Under the pieces are notes generated by a model. It searched no databases and was not told the DNA's origin. It saw only the letters and a program-made list of their open reading frames with translations. A stretch of 37,271 nucleotides of DNA from DATLBA01 sp035527275 (GTDB lineage: Bacteria > Planctomycetota > Phycisphaerae > FEN-1346): contig DATLBA010000026.1 of NCBI GenBank assembly GCA_035527275.1, positions 1 through 37,271 on the forward strand. Direction: 5' to 3'. This document shows, in pieces, positions 8,486 through 17,024 of the stretch (position 1 is its first letter; every line of letters starts with the position of its first letter). Made by a program: the position numbers and the translations under genes.

Positions 8486-9223
8486 TCAATCCGCCGCCCC
8501 GCGTACCGGCAGGTCCGGATGCCGAAACACGTGCCACGCCTCCCGCAGCGTCGAAAGGATGTGGCCCAGGCGGACCGTGCTCCGGCCGCCGGCGCGCGCC
8601 AGATGTGTCACCGGCACTTCCTCAGTGCGGCACCCGAGGACGTTGGCCTTGGCCAGAATCTCCGCATCGATGAAAAATGCGTCTGAGGCAATCCGGATAT
8701 CCTTGAAGATTTTGCGGCGATAGAGTTTGAACGCGCAATCGCAGTCCCGCACCCGCACGCCGAAAATGAAACCGATAAATTTTTTGAACCCCCAGGAGAA
8801 GAACTTCCGCAGGCAGGGGTCCTGGCGGTTGGCCCGGTAGCCGGTCACGATATCCGCCTCGCCGATGCGGTCAATCAGAAGGCGAATCTCGTCGGGCCGA
8901 AACTGCCCGTCCGCGTCCATGTAAAAGACCAGGGGCATCTGGGCGCTGGTAAACCCGCTCCGCAGGGCCGCCCCGTATCCACGGTTCGGGCGGTGGTGGA
9001 TGACGCGGACTTCCGCGTATTCCAGCGCCAATTGGTCGGCCAGTTGCGGCGTCTGGTCGGTCGATCCGTCGTCCACGACGACAATCTCGAATCGTTCACA
9101 CTCGCGCGCCAGCGCCCGGCGCAATCCCTCGGTCACGGCCCGGATGTTTTCCGCTTCATTGTAGGCGGGGAGGACGGCGCTGATGGCGGGCTTCCTCGCC
9201 TGGTTCTTGCCCTTTTTATTCAT
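8486..9223 (-). CDS. Family 2 glycosyltransferase (polyprenyl-phosphate sugar synthase type)
   Basis: The 245-residue protein has the GT-A signature of DPM1/ArnC-like enzymes: SAVLPAYNEAENI, VVVDDGSTD (about 48-56), NRGYGAALRSGF, and the metal-binding MDADGQF (Asp 103 and 105), then RDCDCAFKLYRR and FFIDAEIL. No C-terminal membrane segments are present, so it is probably peripheral. The ATG overlaps the stop of the upstream GT39 gene (ATGAATAA), which fixes the start and implies coupling. I infer that it loads a sugar on a polyprenyl phosphate used by that GT39 enzyme. The sugar is unknown. Confidence 0.88.
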   Translation of the reverse strand: MNKKGKNQARKPAISAVLPAYNEAENIRAVTEGLRRALARECERFEIVVVDDGSTDQTPQLADQLALEYAEVRVIHHRPNRGYGAALRSGFTSAQMPLVFYMDADGQFRPDEIRLLIDRIGEADIVTGYRANRQDPCLRKFFSWGFKKFIGFIFGVRVRDCDCAFKLYRRKIFKDIRIASDAFFIDAEILAKANVLGCRTEEVPVTHLARAGGRSTVRLGHILSTLREAWHVFRHPDLPVRGAAD

Positions 9224-11030
9224 GCCCGCTCCGCTTCGCCTCCAGCAGAACCATCGGCCGGCGGTGGCCCGGCGCGGTCTCAAGCACGGGCGTAAACACA
9301 AGGCCCCGGTCCGCCCAACCCGCGACCTCGAACGTCTCGCGATCCGTCAGGACGAGCCACGGTTCTCTCGACAGAGGGCCGTCGAGCAAAATCCCGGGCA
9401 CACAAACAGGCGACACCTCGTCCACGTCCAGCAAGAAGGCCAACTGATGGCACTCCGAAGCCGCCAGAAAGACCTGCGTCCCGGGCCCGCGCTTCGCCGC
9501 CTCGGCCCGGACGGTGTCTGCCAAAGACGCGAGGCCCCGCGTTTCATTCAGGATCGGGACCATTATCACCACGAAAACGATAAATGCGAAGAGCGTCGCA
9601 CAGGCTAACAGCGTCACCGCCGGGGCCGGCCGCCCACGTCCGATGAGGATCGCCGCCGCCACCGTGCCGAGCGCAAGCGGGCCGACCAGCAGGACCGCCG
9701 GCCACGCCTGCCGGGCGAAAAGGTCCCCGATCGCGCCCCACACCGCCCGGTCTGTCTCGTTGTGAAGCGCTTCCAGCACGCGCTCCTGCAGTCCCGGCAA
9801 GAACGAGTACATCAAGATCCCCGCGCCCACGATAAATGCCGAAACCGCGGCAATCCAGAAGCCGGTCTTCATCCATCGCCCGAGCGCGCGGTCCTCGCGG
9901 TGTACCACAAGATAATAATCAAACAGGTACCCGATTAGAATCGCCGCCGCCGGATACGCCACCATCATGTATTCATCCTTGCGGAACGAGACGGCCGAGA
10001 AGAAAACGAACGAACCCGCCAGCCACACGAACGGAAAGAGCATCCGCCCAAGGTGCTCGCGGCTCGCGCGCCGCCACGGCTGAACCAGCGCGCCCGGCAA
10101 GAAGATAATCCACGGGAACAGATCCCGTGCCATCACCGGCAAGTAAAACCACCACGAGGTCGTCTTTTCAAAGATACTGGTTCCTGTGGCGCGCCCGAAG
10201 ACGTGGATGCCCCAATAGAGGTGGCTGAACTCGCCCGCCGTCGCCACGTGGGCGGCGAGGTGCCACGGCGCCCCCACCGCCAGAAGCACGAGCACGCCGC
10301 TCGCCGGCTTAATCCGCCAAAGCGGGCGCCAGAACCCTTCGCTCCGCGCCCGCGCCAGAAGATACAGCCCCACGGTCATTAGCGGCACGACGAGCGCGGT
10401 CGCCTTGACAAGCGTCCCGAGTCCGGCCAGCCCCCAGAAGAGCCAGTATTGCCACCGCCCGCCCCGGCCCAGATGCGCCCGGACAAAGAAAAGAAGCGAC
10501 CCGGCAATGCATGCCGTCAGCATCGGATCCAGAATCGCCGCCCGTCCCCACCACAGCATCTTCGGCGTGCTCAAAAGCACCAGCGCTGCCACCGCTCCCG
10601 TCCGGGCCGAGACGAGCGCCTTGCCCAGGTAGTAGGTCATGAGGACCAGAAGGACGAAGGAGACCGCGCTCGGAAGCCGCACGGTCAAGCGCGTGACGCC
10701 GCCGACCAGGCGGCTCACGCCCGCCACCGCCAAGTAATAGAGCGGCGGCTTCTGATAGTTCCGGCCGGTTTCGGCCACCGGCGAGAACTGCGGCACCAGC
10801 CAGGGACTCGGCCTGCCCGCCGGCCACTGCTGCGAGCGAAGCATGTTCCGCGCGCAGCGCGCCGCTCGGGCTTCATGGGCCGTGAACAACCCCCGCTCGC
10901 TCGTCCGATAAAGGCTTACCACCGCCGCCAGAACCGCGAGAACAAGCACAAGGCCGGCGCGGCAGCCGGAGCGGGCGCCCGCGCCGGCGGTCTCGCCGCG
11001 TCCTTCGGCCGGCGGCTCCGTGTTCCTCAT
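9216..11030 (-). CDS. GT39 (ArnT-like) integral membrane glycosyltransferase
   Basis: This protein of about 604 residues is a multi-pass membrane enzyme with roughly 11-12 hydrophobic segments and an early acidic periplasmic-loop motif, FTAHEARAARCARNMLRS, matching the D/H-E-ARYA motif of ArnT/PMT enzymes. NYQKPPLYY and RLPSAVSFVL also fit the family. Such enzymes move a sugar from a polyprenyl-phosphate donor to lipid A, protein or polysaccharide outside the membrane. The start at 11030 avoids overlap with ispD; the open frame extends 26 codons further upstream. A soluble C-terminal domain of about 130 residues follows the last helix. The acceptor cannot be deduced. Confidence 0.85.
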   Translation of the reverse strand: MRNTEPPAEGRGETAGAGARSGCRAGLVLVLAVLAAVVSLYRTSERGLFTAHEARAARCARNMLRSQQWPAGRPSPWLVPQFSPVAETGRNYQKPPLYYLAVAGVSRLVGGVTRLTVRLPSAVSFVLLVLMTYYLGKALVSARTGAVAALVLLSTPKMLWWGRAAILDPMLTACIAGSLLFFVRAHLGRGGRWQYWLFWGLAGLGTLVKATALVVPLMTVGLYLLARARSEGFWRPLWRIKPASGVLVLLAVGAPWHLAAHVATAGEFSHLYWGIHVFGRATGTSIFEKTTSWWFYLPVMARDLFPWIIFLPGALVQPWRRASREHLGRMLFPFVWLAGSFVFFSAVSFRKDEYMMVAYPAAAILIGYLFDYYLVVHREDRALGRWMKTGFWIAAVSAFIVGAGILMYSFLPGLQERVLEALHNETDRAVWGAIGDLFARQAWPAVLLVGPLALGTVAAAILIGRGRPAPAVTLLACATLFAFIVFVVIMVPILNETRGLASLADTVRAEAAKRGPGTQVFLAASECHQLAFLLDVDEVSPVCVPGILLDGPLSREPWLVLTDRETFEVAGWADRGLVFTPVLETAPGHRRPMVLLEAKRSGHE

Positions 11031-11059
11031 CCGCCCATTCTCCGCCACCTGCGCGCCCG

Positions 11060-11851
11060 TCAGCCCCGATTCTCGAACGGCCACCCGGCCGCCAGCAGCG
11101 CCTCGCACAGCCGAAGGTCCTCGGCCCTCGTAATCTTCACGTTGGCCGCGTCCCCTTCCACCATCACCACCGCCTCGCCGATTGCCTCGACCAACTGGGC
11201 GTCGTCCGTAATCTCACCGACCACGGCGCTTCGATGCTCATAGGCCCGCGTCAGGATATCGCGGCGAAAGACCTGCGGCGTCTGGGCCAACCAGAGGTTC
11301 TTTCGCGGAATGGTCTCGGCGACCCGCCGGTCCCAACGGGATCCGGCAGGGCAGGAACCATCGCGCACACTCTTGATGGTGTGATCGACGGGTCGGCCGA
11401 CGACGGCGGCGCCCACTTCGACCGCCACGCGCATCGCCTCTTCGATTACCGCCGGACGAATCAGCGGGCGGACCGCATCGTGAATCACCACCAACTCCGT
11501 GCCCCCATCCGAGGCCTCCAGCGCCCGGGCCACGCTCTCGGTCCGCTGCTCGCCGCCCGCGACGAACACCAGGGGCCGCCCCGCCACGGCGGGCAAACCT
11601 GCCCCGACCGAATCGCCGAACGTCTTCCGCGCCCACGCCACGGCGCCCGCGGGCACAGGCACGATAATCTCAACCACGGACTCAAGACGTGCGAAACGAT
11701 CCAGCGTGTGCGCCAGAATCGGCCGGCCGGCCATGACGGCAAAGGCCTTCGTAGCCGCCTCCGGGGCCGGCGTGTCGGCGCGGTGGGCTCCGGGCGCCCC
11801 GAATCGCCGACCCCGACCCGCCGCCGGCAGAATCACTGTGGCTGTCGGCAT
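11060..11851 (-). CDS. ispD: 2-C-methyl-D-erythritol 4-phosphate cytidylyltransferase
   Basis: IspD forms CDP-methylerythritol in the non-mevalonate isoprenoid pathway. The 263-residue product shows the nucleotidyltransferase start TVILPAAGRGRRFG, a KAF segment in place of the usual PKQF, GRPILAHTLDRF, VVIHDAVRPLI and VDHTIKSV. An insertion of about a dozen residues (APGAHRADTPAPEAAT) separates the glycine loop from KAF. The start at 11851 is supported by AAGGGA 7 nt upstream. It sits in the conserved yacL-ispD order; no ispF follows, a GT39 gene does. Confidence 0.9.
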   Translation of the reverse strand: MPTATVILPAAGRGRRFGAPGAHRADTPAPEAATKAFAVMAGRPILAHTLDRFARLESVVEIIVPVPAGAVAWARKTFGDSVGAGLPAVAGRPLVFVAGGEQRTESVARALEASDGGTELVVIHDAVRPLIRPAVIEEAMRVAVEVGAAVVGRPVDHTIKSVRDGSCPAGSRWDRRVAETIPRKNLWLAQTPQVFRRDILTRAYEHRSAVVGEITDDAQLVEAIGEAVVMVEGDAANVKITRAEDLRLCEALLAAGWPFENRG

Positions 11852-11921
11852 CGCGGTCCCTTTCGGGGGGACCCCGTTCGGGGCCCCTTTGCGCCTCTGC
11901 CTGTCGGGGGCATTCTTCGAA

Positions 11922-12959
11922 TCATCGCCCGCCGCGCGACCGCGGCCCGGATCGCAGGGGCTCGACCCGCCCGAACACAATCCGTCCGGCGCTCGTCGGC
12001 AGGACGCTCGTCACGGTAATCGTGACGGTCTCACCGATCCGATTGCCCCCGTCCTCGACGACGACCATCGTTCCGTCCTCGAGATACCCGACGCCCTGCC
12101 CTTCCTCCTGGCCCGGTTTGATGACGCCGACCTCGACCGTCTCGCCCGGCAGGACGGCCGACTTCAGGGCGTTGGCCAAATCGTTGATGTTGAGCACGTC
12201 CACGCCGCTCACCTTCGCCACCTTGTTGAGGTTATAATCGTTCGTCGCGATGCGCCCGGAGAGGTCCACCGCCCTCCCGACCAGCATCTGGTCCACCCCT
12301 TCACCCGGCTTGGCGGGCAGCGGGCTGTCCTGGATACGGATATCGACGTGGGGCATCGACTGGAGTTGATTCAGAACATCCAGCCCCCGCCGCCCGCGGT
12401 TTCGTTTCAGGCGGTCGGACGAATCGGCGACGGACTGAAGTTCCATCAGGACGAACTTGGGCACGATGAGCGGCACATCGAGAAAGCCCGTTTCGGCGAT
12501 GTCGGCGATACGTCCGTCGATGATGACGCTCGTGTCCAACAGCAGCGGCCGCCGCCCTCTCGCCTGCCTCGCAAACTCGATATACGGAATGATGAACCGG
12601 AAGTCGTCCTTCGTCTGCAGAATCAGCGAAATCGCCAAATACGACGTGATGATGGCGATCCCCACCTTAATCGGGTCGCGGGCTTCGTCCGGAATCCACG
12701 TCGAAATGTCCACCACCGGCCCCAGCAGCATGGCCACCACCAGGCCCACCACCAGCCCGAGGAAAACCGCCGAAATAATGCTGATGTCCTTGCGGCGAAG
12801 GGCGACGTCGGAAAGGACGATGACCACCGCCCCGCCCATGAAACCCAGCATCGTGTAGATCATCGGGCCGGCCCGGTCCGGAAACAACCGCATCCCCATC
12901 ACCAGCCCGATCGCCGCCATCACCAGAAAGAACAGCAGCCGAATAATGAACTTGAGCAT
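11922..12959 (-). CDS. Membrane PIN/TRAM-domain protein (YacL family)
   Basis: The 345-residue protein has four N-terminal membrane helices (about residues 5-115), a PIN nuclease-like domain with conserved acidic residues (LLLDTSVIIDGRIADI, VLMELQ, DQMLVGRA, ATNDYNL), and a C-terminal TRAM domain (about 285-345). This is the arrangement of Bacillus YacL, whose gene also lies beside ispD. The RNA-cleaving role is inferred from the PIN fold. GGAGGAG precedes the ATG. The C-terminus ends in a basic RSGPRSRGGR tail. It is the first gene of the four-gene minus-strand operon. Confidence 0.9.
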   Translation of the reverse strand: MLKFIIRLLFFLVMAAIGLVMGMRLFPDRAGPMIYTMLGFMGGAVVIVLSDVALRRKDISIISAVFLGLVVGLVVAMLLGPVVDISTWIPDEARDPIKVGIAIITSYLAISLILQTKDDFRFIIPYIEFARQARGRRPLLLDTSVIIDGRIADIAETGFLDVPLIVPKFVLMELQSVADSSDRLKRNRGRRGLDVLNQLQSMPHVDIRIQDSPLPAKPGEGVDQMLVGRAVDLSGRIATNDYNLNKVAKVSGVDVLNINDLANALKSAVLPGETVEVGVIKPGQEEGQGVGYLEDGTMVVVEDGGNRIGETVTITVTSVLPTSAGRIVFGRVEPLRSGPRSRGGR

Positions 12960-12973
12960 AACCGTCTCCTCCG

Positions 12974-13036
12974 AATAAAATGGCCCCGGTTCCCAAACCG
13001 GGCCGTATTATAGCGTCCCATGGGCGCGGGCCGCAA
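12974..13036 (-). promoter_or_regulatory. Promoter and 5'-end hairpin of the yacL-ispD operon
   Basis: On the minus strand TTGCGG (13036-13031) and a perfect TATAAT (13012-13007) are 18 bp apart. Immediately downstream GGCCCGGTT pairs with AACCGGGGCC (13004-12982, one bulged G), followed by ATTTTATT and then the ribosome site. The hairpin lies at or near the 5' end of the message; it could stabilise the RNA or act as a weak early terminator. Confidence 0.5.
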
Positions 13037-13135
13037 GCCTTCGCCGGGCCATCGGGCGGACAGCCCGCCGCACCGCCACCTCGTGCCACATAATCCGTGG
13101 CCACATCCGCGCCGAGGGGCCGGCGCGATTCCAAC

Positions 13136-13163
13136 TTGACAGAACACCGTTATATGATAGGAT
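13136..13163 (+). promoter_or_regulatory. tRNA-Val promoter
   Basis: A perfect TTGACA (13136-13141) and TAGGAT (13158-13163) are separated by 16 bp and lie 25 bp before the mature tRNA 5' end. Confidence 0.55.
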
Positions 13164-13188
13164 GCACTGCGATGCGTGATATGGGTTG

Positions 13189-13265
13189 GGGCGATTAGCT
13201 CAGTTGGCGAGAGCGCCTGCTCGACAAGCAGGAGGTCACTGGTTCAAGTCCAGTATCGCCCACCA
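13189..13265 (+). tRNA. tRNA-Val (anticodon GAC)
   Basis: A complete cloverleaf: acceptor GGGCGAT (13189-13195) with ATCGCCC (13255-13261), D stem GCTC/GAGC, anticodon stem CCTGC/GCAGG, seven-base loop TCGACAA with anticodon GAC at 13223-13225, T stem ACTGG/CCAGT with loop TTCAAGT, discriminator A and an encoded CCA. The base before the anticodon (position 33) is C where nearly all tRNAs have U. There is no intron or long variable arm. Confidence 0.93.
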
Positions 13266-13361
13266 TTCTGCTTCGCTTTTCAAATCGCGTTGATTTTCCC
13301 GCCTTCAGTCCCTACCTTTATAAGCGAACGTGCACGTCGGACGACGCGCAGGGGCGCAGTG

Positions 13362-15098
13362 ATGAAACGCTTCGGAGTCGCCATCCTCGCTGCCGCGCTC
13401 TTCTGGGCCCCCGCGGCCTCGGCCGGGCAGCCCGAAGAGGCGGCGGAATCCGTCTTCCGCCAGTGGCATTCGCTCTATCTGGACGGCCGCAAGATCGGCT
13501 ACCGCACGGTGAGCCTCCACCGCTTGCCCGGCGGCGGTCACCGGATTAAAATCAGCCTGTTCCTGAAACAGAGGATTGCGGACACGAAGGCCCGGTACGT
13601 CAAGACCATCCGGGCCGAGGTGGACGCCGCCGGCCGCCCGCGGGCGCTCGACTGTCAAGTCGCCTCGGGCGCGCGGCGATGGCGCGTGAAGGGCGAACGC
13701 CTCGACGATTCGTTTCGGCTCACGCGCACCGTCGGAGAGAAGGAGACGAAGGCGTCGGTCCCGCTCCAGGCCGACGTCACCTTCCGCTCGTGGGCGCTTC
13801 TGGCCACCTTTCTGGGCGGCGCGGGCGCCCCGGCCGCAGAGCCGGACGGCCCGCCGGGGCGGGTCGCGCGCTGGCGCATCATCGACGAAAGCCTCGGCGC
13901 CGTCCTGCCGGACCCCTGTTTGGTTCGCATCATCGGGCCGCGCAGCATTCCTTTGGGTGGCGGGAAGACGGTGAGCGGAACGGCCGTCCTGGAGGTGTGC
14001 GGGCCGGAGGTCGTCGCCCATCTGGTGGACCGGCGCGGCTGGACGCTGCGCAGTGTCTGGCAATCGGCGCCCCTGGTTGCGGAGGGCGTCACCATGGGCG
14101 AGGCGCGGCGTATGGCGGACGATGGGGAGGGTCCGGGCGGCGTGTCGGTTCCAGGTCTGGAGGGGGGTCGCTATCGGAACCCTCGGATGGGCTATCAGGT
14201 TTACGTGCCGCCCTATCCCTTTGTCGCCCACGTGGCGCGGGACGCCGACACGGTCCGGCTGACCGATTTGACGGACGAGGCATGGGTGACGGTGCGGCCG
14301 GCGATCGACCCGCGGATGGCGACGATGCACGCCGCCGAGCAGGAGTTGAAACGCCTGGCCGATCTCGTCCATCAGCAGTGGGCCGCGCGATGGGATGAGG
14401 TCGAGGCGGGGGAACCGCGCGACCTCTACCTGAACGGCCGCGAGGCCCGACGCGTCGAGGGAACCGCTCGACTCGGCTGCACCACCTTTCACTTCCGAAA
14501 CGTTTTCGTGGTCGGCCAGGGGTTGGCCTATCTGGTGACGGCGGCGCGGGCCGACCGGCCGGTGGCGGCGGTGGGGTCCCTGCTGGGTTCCATCGTCGCG
14601 TCGCTGCGCCTTTTGCCGCCCGAAGGGCGGATGCCCATCCAGACGAGCGGCGACCGGCTCCGGATTCCGTACTATGGCCTGGAGGTTCGCCGGCCCAGCG
14701 AGCGGTGGAAGGCGCCCCGCCATCTGGATGGGCCGGCCACCGTGCTGGAACTGGCGCGGGAGGACCAGGCGGCGGTTGCCGTCCTCCGCGTCCTCACGCC
14801 GCGCGACAAGGAGTCGCTGGCCGACTTCGTGGCCCGGCGCGCCGGACTGGTGGCCGAGGACCTCGGAATCGATGCTCCTGAGGCCGCGTCCACGACGCTC
14901 GCCGGCCGCAAGGGCCTCGAACTCGCCTACGAAGGGGACCTCCTCGCCGGCGAACCCGCGCAATGCCGCGCGATTTACACGCCGATTGCCAAGCGGATCT
15001 TTGTTCTTGTTCTCGTGTCCAAAACCAGGGCCGAAGACGCCCGAGAGGATCTCGAGCGCCTCCGCGAGAGCGTGCGCTTCCTGGAGGCGGAGCGCTGA
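13362..15098 (+). CDS. Exported protein with two PsbP/DcrB-like regions, function unknown
   Basis: The 578-residue protein begins with a clear signal peptide (MKRFGVAILAAALFWAPAASAG). After it comes a beta-rich region (about 25-240) resembling those ahead of bacterial transglutaminase-like domains, with a YLDGRKIGYRTVSLHRL start, but no catalytic Cys-His-Asp set is seen. Two further regions (about 268-420 and 429-578) each start with a 'GY-x-V-x-x-P' or 'YGLEVRRP' strand and look like tandem PsbP/DcrB-type folds. The ATG at 13362 has AGGGG upstream; the longer frame would run through the tRNA. TTGATT-17-TACCTT at 13290-13318 may be its promoter. The next exported protein is 34 bp downstream. 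Confidence 0.75.
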   Translation: MKRFGVAILAAALFWAPAASAGQPEEAAESVFRQWHSLYLDGRKIGYRTVSLHRLPGGGHRIKISLFLKQRIADTKARYVKTIRAEVDAAGRPRALDCQVASGARRWRVKGERLDDSFRLTRTVGEKETKASVPLQADVTFRSWALLATFLGGAGAPAAEPDGPPGRVARWRIIDESLGAVLPDPCLVRIIGPRSIPLGGGKTVSGTAVLEVCGPEVVAHLVDRRGWTLRSVWQSAPLVAEGVTMGEARRMADDGEGPGGVSVPGLEGGRYRNPRMGYQVYVPPYPFVAHVARDADTVRLTDLTDEAWVTVRPAIDPRMATMHAAEQELKRLADLVHQQWAARWDEVEAGEPRDLYLNGREARRVEGTARLGCTTFHFRNVFVVGQGLAYLVTAARADRPVAAVGSLLGSIVASLRLLPPEGRMPIQTSGDRLRIPYYGLEVRRPSERWKAPRHLDGPATVLELAREDQAAVAVLRVLTPRDKESLADFVARRAGLVAEDLGIDAPEAASTTLAGRKGLELAYEGDLLAGEPAQCRAIYTPIAKRIFVLVLVSKTRAEDAREDLERLRESVRFLEAER

Positions 15099-15132
15099 AA
15101 GGCGAAACTTGAGAGGCGGAGCAACCGGCGTC

Positions 15133-16296
15133 ATGACGCGACTGCAAACCACTGTCTGCCGCGCTCTTCTCGCGTTCGTCCTGGCCGCGTGCGCACTTCC
15201 GTCGTGGGGTCGCGCAGCCGAAGACGCCGCTTCCGGCCGGGCCAAGCCGACCGCCTTCCTGGTCCTTCCCGTCACGAGCGATGAGGAGGGCCTCGGCGAA
15301 CACGTCCAGCGCATGCTCCGCTGGAAGGCCAGGCGCCTCGGTGCCGTCGTTTACGATCCGGCCAGCGTCCGCGACGCCCTCGCGGGGGAAACCATCACAC
15401 GCGAGACGTCCCCCGAACGCGTCGCGGAACTGGCGCGCGAGCGATTCAAGGCGGATATTGTGGTCTTCGGCCACGTCCTCGGCACCGGGCCTTACGAGGT
15501 CCGCCTCCGGGTCATCTACCTCGACCGGCCGCAAGGCGAGCGCGCCGTCGAGAAGACGTATGCGTGCTCGCACCACCAGGTCATCCCACTCGAAACGGCC
15601 AAGGCGGTCTATGAGATCCTCGGCATCCCCGAGCCGCCCGATCCCTGGCGGCAATTACGCGACGATGCCGACATCCAGCGCCGCTGGCGCGAAGGCCCCA
15701 ACCTTGTCCGGAACCCCGGTTTCGAGGAACCGGGCGCCGCCGGCGACGGTCCTGCCCAGTGGCAGCCGGTCGAAAAGGAAATGGCGTGGGCCCATAACCC
15801 GGACGGTCCCGGCAAGGTCCTGAAGTTTGAGATGACTCCCGGCACGGCGGCCGGCTACGGCCTGGACTATTACAGTGACTGGATCCGGATCGAGCCGGGG
15901 GCCGTTTATCGCTTCTCCTGCCGCCACAAGTCGCTGGGACCGACGGTCAAAATTTTTCTGAAAGGCTACCATTCGTTCCCCGCCACGGACGGCTATCCGG
16001 CCCAGCGCCGGGAAACCTATCGCCGCCAGGTCCACCCGAGCGGCGAGGCGAGCCGGTGGCACGAGACGCTCGCCGACTTCATCCCCGAAGCGACCCGTCC
16101 TGAGCACGCGCCGACCTTTCTGAAAGTGGACCTGTTCGCCTGCTATCCGGCGGGTGTGGTCTATTGGGACGACGTTGTCCTGAAGAAGGTGTGCGATGCG
16201 CCGGTCGCGCCCCCGCCGCCGGCCCCGGCCGCGGCGCCACCGGGCGAAGCCGAGCCTGCGGTCGAGGCGCCTGCCGAGTCGAAGGACACGCCATGA
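15133..16296 (+). CDS. Exported protein with TolB/CsgG-like N-domain and carbohydrate-binding-like C-domain
   Basis: The 387-residue product has a signal peptide (RALLAFVLAACALPSWGRA), then an alpha/beta region (about 44-165: TAFLVLPVTSDEEG, DIVVFGHVLGTGPYEVRLRVIYLD) like the assembly domains of TolB-N/CsgG lipoprotein families. From about residue 189 (NLVRNPGFEEP, then W-repeat strands and VVYWDDVVL at the end) it resembles CBM4/9-type jelly rolls. A Pro/Ala-rich tail closes the protein. Its stop overlaps the endonuclease V start (ATGA). It is probably coexpressed with the preceding exported protein; the function is unknown. The longer frame starting at 14674 lies inside that gene and is not used. 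Confidence 0.7.
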   Translation: MTRLQTTVCRALLAFVLAACALPSWGRAAEDAASGRAKPTAFLVLPVTSDEEGLGEHVQRMLRWKARRLGAVVYDPASVRDALAGETITRETSPERVAELARERFKADIVVFGHVLGTGPYEVRLRVIYLDRPQGERAVEKTYACSHHQVIPLETAKAVYEILGIPEPPDPWRQLRDDADIQRRWREGPNLVRNPGFEEPGAAGDGPAQWQPVEKEMAWAHNPDGPGKVLKFEMTPGTAAGYGLDYYSDWIRIEPGAVYRFSCRHKSLGPTVKIFLKGYHSFPATDGYPAQRRETYRRQVHPSGEASRWHETLADFIPEATRPEHAPTFLKVDLFACYPAGVVYWDDVVLKKVCDAPVAPPPPAPAAAPPGEAEPAVEAPAESKDTP

Positions 16297-17018
16297 ACAT
16301 CGCGCGCCTGCACCGGTGGAACCTGACGTATCACGAAGCGGTGGCGGTGCAGCGGGAACTGGCCGGGCAGGTCGAGCAGGGGCCGCCGCTCGAGCGCGTC
16401 GAAACGATTGCCGCAGCCGACGTTTCCGCCCTGGCCATAAAGCCTCACGGGCGGGCCGGACGCAAGAACGAGACCGTCGCCGCCGTCGTGGTGGTCGTGC
16501 GGCTGAGGACGTTCGAGGTCCTCGAGGTCCGCCGCGCGAGCAGACGAGCCGCCTGGCCCTATGTCCCGGGCCTGCTATCCTTTCGCGAAGCGCCGGTCGT
16601 GCTGGCGGCGTTCCGCCGCGTGAAAACCGTGCCGGACCTGGTAATCTGCGACGGCCAGGGGCGGGCGCATCCGAGACGGCTGGGGCTGGCCTCTCACGTG
16701 GGGCTGGCGCTCGGCGTGCCGACGGTCGGCTGCGCCAAGAGCCGCCTCATTGGAACCGTGCCGCGCCAGCCACGCCGGGAGCGCGGCGGACGGGCGCCGC
16801 TTATGGACGGCCGCGAGCGGATCGGAACCGTCCTTCGCACCCGAACGGGCGTCAAACCCGTTTTCGTCTCGGCCGGCCATCGGATCGACCTCGCGAGCGC
16901 CTGCCGATGGGTCCTTGCGGCCACGCCCAAGTATCGGTTGGCCGAGCCGATTCGCCTTGCGCACCGTCTCGTCACGGCGTATAAGTCTGTGCTGGAAGCC
17001 CGCGGGGAAAGGAGTTAG
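16293..17018 (+). CDS. nfi: Endonuclease V (deoxyinosine 3' endonuclease)
   Basis: This repair enzyme cuts the second phosphodiester 3' to deoxyinosine. The 241-residue product carries the family residues: Asp in AAADVSA, the YVPG wedge, Glu in LLSFREAP, Asp in VICDGQGRAHPRRLGLASHVGL, and Lys in VGCAKSRLIG. A short insert follows the first motif (ALAIKPHGRAGRKNE). The start is fixed by the 4-bp overlap with the gene before (ATGA). The stop lies in the ribosome-site region of the HAD gene, so the two are probably coupled. Confidence 0.93.
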   Translation: MNIARLHRWNLTYHEAVAVQRELAGQVEQGPPLERVETIAAADVSALAIKPHGRAGRKNETVAAVVVVVRLRTFEVLEVRRASRRAAWPYVPGLLSFREAPVVLAAFRRVKTVPDLVICDGQGRAHPRRLGLASHVGLALGVPTVGCAKSRLIGTVPRQPRRERGGRAPLMDGRERIGTVLRTRTGVKPVFVSAGHRIDLASACRWVLAATPKYRLAEPIRLAHRLVTAYKSVLEARGERS

Positions 17019-17024
17019 CCACCT

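Noticed and set aside
13305..15314. Minus-strand open frame of 669 codons
   Set aside because: Antisense to the exported-protein gene at 13362, which has a signal peptide and ribosome site.
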